Assembly: GCA_029224465.1 (NCBI GenBank)
Contig: JAQXUQ010000034.1
Location: 1-50,028, forward strand
Reading direction: 5' to 3'
DNA from: Bacillota bacterium
GTDB taxonomy: Bacteria; Bacillota; Clostridia; Lachnospirales; Lachnospiraceae
Length of the DNA: 50,028 nucleotides
This document shows positions 16,022 through 27,035 of this stretch, in pieces; within the stretch, counting starts at the first letter, position 1, and each line of letters starts with the position of its first letter. Under the pieces are notes generated by a model. The model did no database searches, was not told the DNA's origin, and saw only the letters and a program-made list of their open reading frames with translations. A program made the position numbers and the translations under genes.

Positions 16022-16258
16022 ATGAAAGTTACAATCCGGGACGAATATATTAAACTCGGGCAGGCGTTAAAGCTTGCGGGCTTTGTGCAGAGCGGCGTTG
16101 ACGCCAAATACGAAATCGAAAACGGTAAGGTTCTCGTAAACGGCGAAGTGGAAACGCGCCGCGGAAGAAAGCTGCGCGACAGTGATGAAGTAATGCTGGA
16201 CGGCAGGACATTTACGATCGCGGCGCCGCAGGCCGATTCCGGTGCAGGGCTGCAGTAA
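16022..16258 (+). CDS. yaaA: S4-domain RNA-binding protein YaaA
   Basis: 78-residue single S4 domain (IKLGQALKLAGFVQSGVDAK, then VLVNGEVETRRGRKL), a small RNA-binding fold. The ATG at 16022 is preceded by GGAAAGG; a longer reading from 15950 lacks a ribosome site. It always sits between dnaN and recF in Firmicutes. Its exact target is not settled, and a ribosome-assembly role has been proposed for relatives. Confidence 0.9.
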   Translation: MKVTIRDEYIKLGQALKLAGFVQSGVDAKYEIENGKVLVNGEVETRRGRKLRDSDEVMLDGRTFTIAAPQADSGAGLQ

Positions 16259-16259
16259 C

Positions 16260-19410
<3,151 letters not shown>

Positions 19411-19534
19411 TGTCTCCAGGCAACATACGAAGTATTGTTGCATGAAGATTAATGTCTCCATATAGCACACGCAGTGCTGCTATATGAAGACGCTTGTCTT
19501 CAAACAGTAACACTTCGTGTACTGTTTGGAGACA
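19411..19534 (+). repeat. Three tandem 40-nt stem-loops between gyrB and gyrA
   Basis: Units at 19411-19450, 19453-19492 and 19495-19534, each 40 bases with 2-base spacers (period exactly 42). Each begins TGTCT(C/T)CA and ends with its near complement (TGAAGATT, TGAAGACG, TGGAGACA), giving an 8-bp basal helix with wobble and compensatory changes. Each has a different 24-base interior that again folds: 6-7 bp, a single bulged base, 3-4 bp, and a triloop (GAA, GCA, TTC). The first unit starts at the base after the gyrB stop. The third ends 20 bases before gyrA, leaving its SD (CAGGAG) free. Shared architecture with different sequence implies selection for RNA structure. Function is unknown. Confidence 0.85.
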
Positions 19535-19554
19535 TATACTCAGGAGTTTAATGA

Positions 19555-22092
19555 ATGGAAGACAACACTTTTGACAGAATTCATGATGTCGACCTGAACA
19601 AAACCATGCAGAAGTCGTACATCGATTACGCGATGAGTGTTATCGCCTCGCGTGCCCTGCCGGATGTCCGGGACGGTCTGAAGCCCGTACAGAGAAGAAT
19701 TCTCTGGGCGATGAGCGAACTAGGCAATACACCTGACAAGCCGCATCGTAAGTGCGCGCGTATCGTCGGTGATACGATGGGTAAATACCATCCGCACGGC
19801 GACAGTTCCATTTACGGTGCTTTGGTTTATATGGCGCAGAACTGGAACATGCGCTACTGTCTGGTAGACGGACACGGCAACTTCGGCTCGGTCGACGGCG
19901 ACGGTGCGGCTGCCATGCGTTATACCGAAGCCAGAATGACAAGGATCGCGACGGAGCTTCTGGCGGATATCAATAAAGATACCGTGGATTTTGTCCCGAA
20001 CTTTGATGAAACCGAAAAAGAGCCTTCGGTACTGCCTTCCCGTTTTCCCAATCTTCTGGTCAACGGCACGACCGGTATCGCGGTCGGCATGGCAACGAAT
20101 ATTCCTCCGCATAATCTGCGGGAAGTCATAGATGCCTGCACGCTGATGATCGATAACCGGATTCGCGAAAACAGAGATACCACGATCGATGAAATCATGA
20201 CGGCCATTAAGGCTCCGGATTTTCCGACCGGCGGCATCATCATGGGAATGAACGGCGTCCGGGAAGCGTACACAACCGGAAAAGGAAAGATTGTTGTCCG
20301 CGCCGTAACCAGCATTGAGCCTCTGCCGAACGGCAAGAGCCAGATTATCGTTACACAGCTGCCGTACCTTGTAAACAAGGCAAACCTGATCAAATACATT
20401 GCCGATCTCGCGAAGAACAAAAAGATTGACGGCATTGTCGATGTCAACGATGAGTCCGACCGCGAAGGCATGCGCATCCGGATCGAGCTGCGGCATGACG
20501 CGAATCCGACCATTGTTCTGAATCAGCTGTTTAAGCATACGCAGATGCAGGACACATACGGCTGCATCATGCTTTCCCTTGTAAATGGGGAACCTAAAGT
20601 ATTAAATCTTCTCGAGATGCTGCAGTGCTACATGAAGCATCAGGAAGATGTCGTAACCAGAAGAACGCAGTTTGATTTAAAGAAAGCGCAGGAGCGGGAC
20701 CATATCCTGCAGGGTCTGCTCATCGCGATCGACAATATCGACGAAGTCGTTCATATCATCCGTTCGGCGCCGAATGTCACCGAAGCCAAGGCAAAACTGA
20801 TGGAACGGTTCGGTCTGGACGAGGTGCAGGCGCAGGCAATTGTCGATATGCGGCTGCGGGCTCTGACAGGTCTCGAAAGAGATAAAATCGAGGCTGAGCA
20901 TCAGGAGCTTTTGAAGACAATCGCGCGGCTCAAGGCAATTCTTGCGGACCGTAATCTCCTGCTTGGCGTTATCCGTGATGAAATGCAGGTTATCGCGCAG
21001 AAGTACGGCGACGAGCGCAAAACGCAGATCGACTATCACGCGGATCTGTCCGAGTTCGAAATTGAAGATCTGATCGAAAACGAAAACTGCGTCATCACAA
21101 GAACCAATCTCGGCTACATCAAGAGAATGACAGCCGACGAGTTCAAGGCGCAGAACCGCGGCGGCCGCGGCATCCGCGGACTGCAGACGATCGAAAATGA
21201 CTATATCGAAGACCTTCTGATGACCAGAGTGAAGGACACGATTCTGTTTTTCACGAACAAAGGCCGGGTTTACAAGATGAAGGCCTACCGGATTCCCGAA
21301 GCGTCGAGAACGTCAAGAGGTACCGCAATTGTCAATCTTCTGCAGCTTGATCCGGAAGAAAAGATCTCCGCGCTGATTCCGGTCAGTGAGTACGATGAGA
21401 ATAAGGATCTGTTTTTCGTTACAAGGCAGGGTATCGTCAAGAAGACAAGCAACGCGGACTTCGCGAATATCCGTAAGACAGGTATCATCGCCATCGATCT
21501 TCGCGACAATGACGAGCTGATCGAGGTAAAACAGACCACAAAGGACGACGACATCATTATTGTTACGAGAAAGGGCATGGCGATCCGTTTCCGCGAAGAC
21601 GAGGTCAGAAATACCGGCCGTTCTTCGATGGGCGTTGTCGGTATCCGTCTGCAGGAGGGCGATGAAGTCATCGGCATGCAGCTCTCGAGTCAGGGCGATT
21701 CTGTTTTGATCGTTTCGGAGAAAGGTATCGGAAAGAGAACCGAGTTCGACAAGTTCAAGATTCAGCACAGAGGCGGCCGCGGCGTCAAGTGTTACAATAT
21801 CAAGCCAAAGACCGGCGAAGTCGTCGGCGTGAAGGCAGTGAACGACGATCATGAAATCATGATGATCACCTCCGAGGGCATCATCATTCAGATCCGTATG
21901 AGCGAAGTTTCGATCCGCGGGCGCGATACGAGCGGCGTCAAGCTGATCGACCTAAAAGACGGCGTAAAGGTTGTCGCGATTGCGAAGGTCCGTGACGCTG
22001 TGGAGGACGAAACGCAGGGCAATGCGGACAGCACTTCGGAAGACCAAACGCAGGGTGAAGCGGATGACGCTTCGCAGAACGGACAGGAATAA
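19555..22092 (+). CDS. gyrA: DNA gyrase subunit A
   Basis: DNA-cleaving subunit of gyrase. 845 residues. Catalytic Tyr is Y123 in RYTEARM. The quinolone-resistance region reads HPHGDSSIYG (79-88): Ser at the E. coli Ser83 position (S84), but Gly at the Asp87 position (G88). The C-terminal beta-pinwheel has the GyrA box QNRGGRG, which defines gyrase rather than topoisomerase IV, and ends in an acidic tail with a repeated DxxxEDxTQG pattern. The start at 19555 follows AGGAG at eight bases; the ATG at 19551 is out of frame. Confidence 0.98.
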   Translation: MEDNTFDRIHDVDLNKTMQKSYIDYAMSVIASRALPDVRDGLKPVQRRILWAMSELGNTPDKPHRKCARIVGDTMGKYHPHGDSSIYGALVYMAQNWNMRYCLVDGHGNFGSVDGDGAAAMRYTEARMTRIATELLADINKDTVDFVPNFDETEKEPSVLPSRFPNLLVNGTTGIAVGMATNIPPHNLREVIDACTLMIDNRIRENRDTTIDEIMTAIKAPDFPTGGIIMGMNGVREAYTTGKGKIVVRAVTSIEPLPNGKSQIIVTQLPYLVNKANLIKYIADLAKNKKIDGIVDVNDESDREGMRIRIELRHDANPTIVLNQLFKHTQMQDTYGCIMLSLVNGEPKVLNLLEMLQCYMKHQEDVVTRRTQFDLKKAQERDHILQGLLIAIDNIDEVVHIIRSAPNVTEAKAKLMERFGLDEVQAQAIVDMRLRALTGLERDKIEAEHQELLKTIARLKAILADRNLLLGVIRDEMQVIAQKYGDERKTQIDYHADLSEFEIEDLIENENCVITRTNLGYIKRMTADEFKAQNRGGRGIRGLQTIENDYIEDLLMTRVKDTILFFTNKGRVYKMKAYRIPEASRTSRGTAIVNLLQLDPEEKISALIPVSEYDENKDLFFVTRQGIVKKTSNADFANIRKTGIIAIDLRDNDELIEVKQTTKDDDIIIVTRKGMAIRFREDEVRNTGRSSMGVVGIRLQEGDEVIGMQLSSQGDSVLIVSEKGIGKRTEFDKFKIQHRGGRGVKCYNIKPKTGEVVGVKAVNDDHEIMMITSEGIIIQIRMSEVSIRGRDTSGVKLIDLKDGVKVVAIAKVRDAVEDETQGNADSTSEDQTQGEADDASQNGQE

Positions 22093-22116
22093 TTTACGGA
22101 CGGGAAGGAGGCACAA

Positions 22117-23292
22117 ATGAGAAGTAAAAAGACAAAAGTTACAGCGGCACTCTGCGCGGTACTCTCCGCTTTTCTTCTTGGTGCCTGCGCTTCCCCTTCC
22201 GCGCTGAAAGAAAAGGCATTTGAAACGCCGGTTGCTGCTGAAGAAAAGAAAACGGAAGAAGCGTCTGTCGCTGATACGGACCCTGCAAAGGAAGAAACGG
22301 AAGCTGCGGAAACAAGTGCCGCGGCAGATACCTCAGAAGGTGAAGTTTCCAATCTTCCGCAGGGCATACCCGGTGCGAAAAGCGGAACACGGCGCGTTCT
22401 GCCGCATGAAGAAAAGACTTCCGAAAGCACCGCAAAGAGCAATGAGAATCCATATCCCGAGCTGCATGAAGTCAAGGCGCCGGCGGAGATTACCGGAAAT
22501 TCGGTGATGTTCGTTGAGAAGCAAAAGACCGCAGAGAAGAAAATCAAGGCTGCGGACGATTCCTTCCCGGACAGTGAGGAAGACGTACAGCAGATTCTCG
22601 GAAATCTTGCGGACTACTGGTCTAAATCCGATATGCAGGCCGTGGACTATCTTCTGCGGATGGACAAATACCGCTACCTTTCGCAGATGCTGGCCGGAAC
22701 AGACGACTATTTCTATTACGGCGCATCGGATTCGGACGGGAAACCGGACGGCACAGGTCTTTGCGTCTATGCCGGCAATCAGTACTACTACGGTCACTTC
22801 AAAAACGGCAGCCGTGAAGGAACCGGCTTCTGGTATCAGATTTTTGAAAAAGACGGCGCTTACAGCAAGGCAAATGAGGGAATCTACGCTCATACTTACA
22901 ACGGAGACTGGGCGGACGACCTTCCAAACGGCAAAGGGCAGGAACATCTGGATATTGACGTTCAGTATCTTGACAGGGAAATCATCACCAATGTGATCGG
23001 CACATTTGCGAACGGTTACTATTCGGGAGATGAGACGCTGACATCTCTTGATCCGCAGAGCGGCCAGAAAAACTGGGTCGGAACCGCGGTCAACGGCACA
23101 TGGAAGCCATTCGCGGAGCCGTCCGATGTTCCGGGCAGCACAAAAAAACAAATCCCTTTTCTGCGCAATGTCGACAATCCGGAAAACTGGTTCTGGATGT
23201 ACACAGACGAAAATATGGGACAGGGAATCAGTGCTTTTGTACCCGCGCCAGGAAGCGAAAATAAAACCGGTTCGGAGAAAACAGCAAAATGA
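22117..23292 (+). CDS. MORN-repeat lipoprotein
   Basis: 391 residues with a lipoprotein signal peptide (lipobox LGAC, Cys24), so anchored to the outer face of the membrane. Residues 30-150 are a low-complexity Glu/Ala/Thr/Lys linker. The C-terminal part has MORN-like repeats: DGTGLCVYAGNQYYYGHFKNG at 211-231, REGTGFWY, YNGDWADDLPNGKGQ at 261-275, and another degenerate repeat near 297-305 (GTFANGYYSG). MORN repeats often bind lipids or proteins; the role here is unknown. The start has GGAAGGAGG. Its end overlaps the LysR gene by four bases (ATGA). Confidence 0.8.
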   Translation: MRSKKTKVTAALCAVLSAFLLGACASPSALKEKAFETPVAAEEKKTEEASVADTDPAKEETEAAETSAAADTSEGEVSNLPQGIPGAKSGTRRVLPHEEKTSESTAKSNENPYPELHEVKAPAEITGNSVMFVEKQKTAEKKIKAADDSFPDSEEDVQQILGNLADYWSKSDMQAVDYLLRMDKYRYLSQMLAGTDDYFYYGASDSDGKPDGTGLCVYAGNQYYYGHFKNGSREGTGFWYQIFEKDGAYSKANEGIYAHTYNGDWADDLPNGKGQEHLDIDVQYLDREIITNVIGTFANGYYSGDETLTSLDPQSGQKNWVGTAVNGTWKPFAEPSDVPGSTKKQIPFLRNVDNPENWFWMYTDENMGQGISAFVPAPGSENKTGSEKTAK

Positions 23293-24194
23293 CCTTACAG
23301 CAGCTTCGTTATGTTGTGACAGTAGCCGAGCTGGGGAATATTACGGAGGCGGCGCGTTCGCTTTTCGTATCCCAGCCCAGCATTACAAACGCGGTGCATG
23401 ATCTGGAAAAGGAAATGCAGCTGACGATCTTCAACCGCACGAACAAAGGCGTGGTTGTTTCGAGAGAAGGTGAAGTTTTTCTGGGATACGCGCGGCAGGT
23501 GCTGGAACAGGCGAATCTTCTGGAAGAAAAGTTCAAGAATACGGCACAGGCAGTGCCGCACTTTTCGGTTTCGTGTCAGCATTACTCTTTCGCGGTTAAT
23601 GCGTTTGTTGATGTCATCCGTAAATTTGACGCGTACAAATACGATTTTACGCTCCGTGAAACGCAGACCTACGAAATCATTGATGATGTTGCCAACTTAA
23701 AAAGCGAAGTCGGCATCTTGTATTTATCTTCGAAAAACACGGAAGTACTTACCAAACTGATCCGTTCCGCAAATCTTGAGTTCAGGGAGCTGTTTACGGC
23801 GAAGCCGCATGTTTTTCTCTCGGCGTCGCATCCTCTCGCGAAAAAGGATGCTGTCACACTCGAAGAGCTGGAAGACTATCCGTTTCTTTCTTACGAACAG
23901 GGAGAATATAATTCGTTCTATTTTTCGGAAGAGCTGACCAGTACGATGGACCGGAGAAAAAATATCCGCGTCCGCGACCGCGCGACCCTCTTCAATCTGG
24001 TCATCGGACTGAACGGATATACGGTCTGCTCCGGTGTCATCAGCCATGAGCTGAACGGGCCGGGCATCATCTCCAAACCGCTTCTGATTGATGAATATAT
24101 GAAACTCGGGACACTTACCCACAAAGGCATGACACTCAGCAGATACGGAGAAGCTTATCTGCAGGCGCTGCAGAATCACATTCCGAAAGAATAA
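23289..24194 (+). CDS. LysR family transcriptional regulator
   Basis: 301 residues. Winged HTH at 1-60 (MTLQQLRYVVTVAELGNITEAA, SLFVSQPSITNAVHDLEKE), linker helix, then a periplasmic-binding-like effector domain (about 90-295). The ligand is not predictable. The ATG lies inside the last codons of the MORN lipoprotein gene, so the two are translationally coupled. This is unusual, because LysR genes are normally divergent from their targets. Confidence 0.9.
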   Translation: MTLQQLRYVVTVAELGNITEAARSLFVSQPSITNAVHDLEKEMQLTIFNRTNKGVVVSREGEVFLGYARQVLEQANLLEEKFKNTAQAVPHFSVSCQHYSFAVNAFVDVIRKFDAYKYDFTLRETQTYEIIDDVANLKSEVGILYLSSKNTEVLTKLIRSANLEFRELFTAKPHVFLSASHPLAKKDAVTLEELEDYPFLSYEQGEYNSFYFSEELTSTMDRRKNIRVRDRATLFNLVIGLNGYTVCSGVISHELNGPGIISKPLLIDEYMKLGTLTHKGMTLSRYGEAYLQALQNHIPKE

Positions 24195-24201
24195 CATACG
24201 A

Positions 24202-24242
24202 ATCAACGGGCCGGAACATCATAAGAGTTCCGGCCCGTTGAT
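24202..24242. terminator. Convergent hairpin between the LysR gene and dacA
   Basis: A perfect 16-bp inverted repeat (24202-24217 with 24227-24242) around a 9-base loop. It sits exactly between two convergent genes and includes the first base of the dacA stop triplet. Neither side has a T tract. It probably acts as a bidirectional terminator or mRNA-end stabiliser. Confidence 0.6.
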
Positions 24243-25942
24243 CAGTGATCCCAGCTGCTGTCATCAAAATCATAGTTGGAATCGTAGGCGTCATCATAAT
24301 TTCTGTCATACCGGTGGTTCTCATAATAATCGGTGTGACCCTGGCGGCGGTAGAGTCTGGAGCGCCGTCTTCTGTCCTTGTGGACAAAGCTGTAATTGTA
24401 AGAGCGAATCAGCCGGATGAAAAGGCAGATCAGAAGAACCAGAAGTCCCGCGCCGCAAATTGCAATCAGAATCGGAACAACACGGATATAAATGGTTCCC
24501 CGTGAACCTACGGTATAAAAGAGACTCCGGAGACGTTGAAGGAAAGAAGTGTTCGCGGAGCCACTCTGCGCCGCGACATTTGTCTTTGCGGAATCCTTAC
24601 CGCTATCTGCTGTTTTTGCGGCAATGAAAAGGGCGGCTTTGCCGACAACGGTGGTGTTCTGTCCGCTGCCGAACGAATATGTAATAACATTGTCACTGCC
24701 GATGTCGGAAGAGAGATCCCTGAACGAAGTGCCGGATGGCAGATCGACAAGGCTTCCTTCTGCTATCGAAATCGCGGGAACGCTGCTCCCCAGAATGTCT
24801 TCTCCTTCGGTCAGAAATTTCGCGCCCGCAAGAGAAAACGACGTATCTTCATCAGCCGGACTTACCTGCGTGAAATTCGAGTAACCGTAATCAAACAAGG
24901 TCACGGTATCCTCGAACTGTTTCGGGTCGTCTTCTTTCATGACAACGCAGACAAGACGCATTCCGTTTCGCTCGCAGCCGGTCACGAGTGTTCTGCCGGA
25001 CTGATCGGTATACCCTGTCTTGCCACCGATAATACCCGCGCAGGAAATCTGCCCGTTGATGAGCAAGTTATGATTTTCAACCCAGAAATCGTCCGGCTGG
25101 GTCGCGGTCTTTTCGAAATGATAACGCGGTGTGTTGCCGATTTTCAAAAGGTTTTTGTTTTCAAAGAACGCCTTGCCGATCAGGGCAAGATCGTGTGCGC
25201 TCGTGTAATGATCTTCGCGGAAAAGCCCGTTCGCGTTGGCAAAATGCGAATCGGTACAGCCAAGTTCCTTTGCCTTTTCGTTCATCAGGTCCGTGAAAGC
25301 GTCAACCGAACCGGCAACTTTTTCGGCAATCGCGCTTGCGCATTCGTTCGCGGAGCCGACCATGATGCCGTACAGACACTGTTCAACCGTAATCGTCTCG
25401 CCTTCATCCATACCGACATTGGAACCATCGGCGGGCACATCGTGTACAGCACTGTGGCTGAAGGTGACTGTGTCATCCATCTGCAGTTTTTCGGCCGCGA
25501 TCAGACAGGTCAGCATCTTCGTTGTGCTCGCGGGATACATTTTCTGATGGATATTCTTCGCGTACAAAACAGCGCCGGTGTTCGCGTCCAGCAGGATCGC
25601 GGTTTCCGCGGAAATGACAGGGCCTTGCGGCCAGCCGGGAATCTGATTGCTCTGCACGGGTTCTTCCTGCCGCGCTTTTTCCGCGTGGGAAACCGGCGTG
25701 TCGTCTGTGCCGGCTGCCGAGCCTTGCGCGCCGGCTGCCGCATCAGTTACATCGCCGGCGGTCACGTCATTCACACCGGCTGCCGCATCGTCAGTATCCC
25801 CGGAAACGCGCGCATCAGAAGAAACGACTGCCGCCATAACGGGAGCAGTCGTTCCTGAATAAACAGATATGCAGATTGCCGCCGCTCCTATTGAAGCGGC
25901 TGTTCGGGAAAAAACCCTGTTTCTGAAAATCTTATTTAGCAA
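24242..25942 (-). CDS. dacA: D-alanyl-D-alanine carboxypeptidase (PBP5/DacA family) with C-terminal membrane anchor
   Basis: Serine peptidase S11 that trims the terminal D-Ala from peptidoglycan stem peptides outside the cell. 566 residues. Signal peptide (about 1-38), then an Ala/Gly/Asp/Thr low-complexity segment (50-85). Active-site motifs: STTK at 139-142, SAN at 197-199, KTG at 308-310. A beta domain is followed by a transmembrane helix (487-510) and a cytoplasmic tail, first basic (HKDRRRRSRLYRRQG) and then rich in Tyr, Asp and Asn. A true TM anchor plus a 55-residue tail is longer than the usual amphipathic helix. The start appears to be TTG at 25942, overlapping trxA by 11 bases, with GGAAG close upstream. 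Confidence 0.92.
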   Translation of the reverse strand: MLNKIFRNRVFSRTAASIGAAAICISVYSGTTAPVMAAVVSSDARVSGDTDDAAAGVNDVTAGDVTDAAAGAQGSAAGTDDTPVSHAEKARQEEPVQSNQIPGWPQGPVISAETAILLDANTGAVLYAKNIHQKMYPASTTKMLTCLIAAEKLQMDDTVTFSHSAVHDVPADGSNVGMDEGETITVEQCLYGIMVGSANECASAIAEKVAGSVDAFTDLMNEKAKELGCTDSHFANANGLFREDHYTSAHDLALIGKAFFENKNLLKIGNTPRYHFEKTATQPDDFWVENHNLLINGQISCAGIIGGKTGYTDQSGRTLVTGCERNGMRLVCVVMKEDDPKQFEDTVTLFDYGYSNFTQVSPADEDTSFSLAGAKFLTEGEDILGSSVPAISIAEGSLVDLPSGTSFRDLSSDIGSDNVITYSFGSGQNTTVVGKAALFIAAKTADSGKDSAKTNVAAQSGSANTSFLQRLRSLFYTVGSRGTIYIRVVPILIAICGAGLLVLLICLFIRLIRSYNYSFVHKDRRRRSRLYRRQGHTDYYENHRYDRNYDDAYDSNYDFDDSSWDH

Positions 25943-26246
25943 AAGCTTCCAGCTTCTCCTGCAGAGTCTCTTTGGTGATGAGACCGACGCTTGTCTCTAC
26001 CGGCTGACCATTCTTGAAGAAGATCAGTGTGGGAATCGACATTACATTGTATTTCTCGGCAATGTCGGAGTTATCATCAACGTTGAGCTGGCCGATCTTT
26101 ACCTTTCCCTCAAAAAGAGCTTCCATTGCCTTGACGGAAGGTCCGAGCATCTTGCAGGGGCCGCACCAGTCAGCATAGAAGTCTACCATAACCGGAAGAT
26201 CGCTCTTTAATACCTCAGATTCAAAATTATCAGATGTGAAAACCAT
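25932..26246 (-). CDS. trxA: Thioredoxin
   Basis: 104-residue cytoplasmic disulfide reductase. Active site WCGPC in FYADWCGPCKMLGP, cis-Pro in MSIPTLIFF, and full family length. Strong SD (AAAGGAG) before the ATG at 26246. Its last codons overlap the TTG start of dacA, so the two are probably co-transcribed. Confidence 0.97.
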   Translation of the reverse strand: MVFTSDNFESEVLKSDLPVMVDFYADWCGPCKMLGPSVKAMEALFEGKVKIGQLNVDDNSDIAEKYNVMSIPTLIFFKNGQPVETSVGLITKETLQEKLEAFAK

Positions 26247-26276
26247 ATCAGTGAACTCCTTTCTTCAACTGAAATC

Positions 26277-26282
26277 ATTATA
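26277..26282 (-). promoter_or_regulatory. -10 element of the trxA promoter
   Basis: Minus-strand TATAAT (26282-26277), about 30 bases upstream of the trxA start. The hexamer 17 bases upstream, TTCTTA, is a weak -35. The surrounding 26283-26332 is very AT-rich. Confidence 0.5.
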
Positions 26283-26332
26283 ACATAGCGTTTTTCATTT
26301 AAGAATAAAGAAAAAATAAAAATTGTACGCAA

Positions 26333-26977
26333 TTAAATCTTTCGAATTAAAATGTACTTGCAGATTTTATTTCCCTTCGCGGAAAAGCGCTCTTCATACT
26401 CTGTCATGATATTTCCTTCATTCAGAACGGGGTCTGCGTGCAGGTCATAGGTGATCGCGCTGATCCGGAAATTGCTGATTTCTATCTCTTCTACCCCGAA
26501 GTCGAAGAGTTCTCTGTTGTCTGTTTTGAATTCAACAGATCCCTGCGCAGAAAGAATCTGATCGTATCTTGCAAGAAACTCATGGGAGCAGAGTCTTCGT
26601 TTCGCCGTCCGTTTCTTCGGCCAGGGATCGGAAAAATTCAGATAAATCCGGTCAATCTCGCCGGGCGCGAAATATTCGGTGATAATCTCCGCCTCCCCGC
26701 GGATGAAGCGGAGGTTCGGGAGCTCCAACTCGTTCTGCCGCTCTACGCCGCGCAGCAGAACACTTGAAAATTTCTCAATTCCGATATAGTTGATTTCCGG
26801 ATGTCGCTGCGCAAGTTCCAGAATAAATCTTCCCTTGCCGGTGCCGATTTCCAGATGCAGGGGGTGTTTATTCTGAAAAACATCCTGCCACGCGCCCTTG
26901 TGCGCTTCCGGATCATGGATAACCCACGGGCTTTCCGCGATTACATCGCGTGCCCTTGGAATGTTTCGTAATCTCAA
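26333..26977 (-). CDS. trmB: tRNA (guanine-N7-)-methyltransferase TrmB
   Basis: Makes m7G46 in the tRNA variable loop using SAM. 214 residues. Family features: MRLRNIPRARDVI start, LEIGTGKGRFILELAQRHP SAM motif, YLNFSDPWPKKRTAKRRL catalytic motif, and TEYEERF near the end. The start is TTG at 26977 with a strong AAGGAGG. It is divergent from the downstream plus-strand gene. Confidence 0.96.
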   Translation of the reverse strand: MRLRNIPRARDVIAESPWVIHDPEAHKGAWQDVFQNKHPLHLEIGTGKGRFILELAQRHPEINYIGIEKFSSVLLRGVERQNELELPNLRFIRGEAEIITEYFAPGEIDRIYLNFSDPWPKKRTAKRRLCSHEFLARYDQILSAQGSVEFKTDNRELFDFGVEEIEISNFRISAITYDLHADPVLNEGNIMTEYEERFSAKGNKICKYILIRKI

Positions 26978-27022
26978 ACGGTATCCTCCTTGTTTTAGCA
27001 GGCTTATTTTACCATATCATGC

Positions 27023-27035
27023 TATAATCTTGCTT
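27023..27035 (+). promoter_or_regulatory. -10 element abutting the start codon at 27036
   Basis: Consensus TATAAT (27023-27028) ends seven bases before an ATG, the normal distance to a transcription start. No clear -35 and no Shine-Dalgarno are seen. This suggests a leaderless mRNA. Confidence 0.4.

Noticed and set aside
26898-27035. N-terminal extension of the unknown gene upstream of ftsH
   Set aside because: Overlaps trmB on the other strand; the residues look non-coding and no SD is present.
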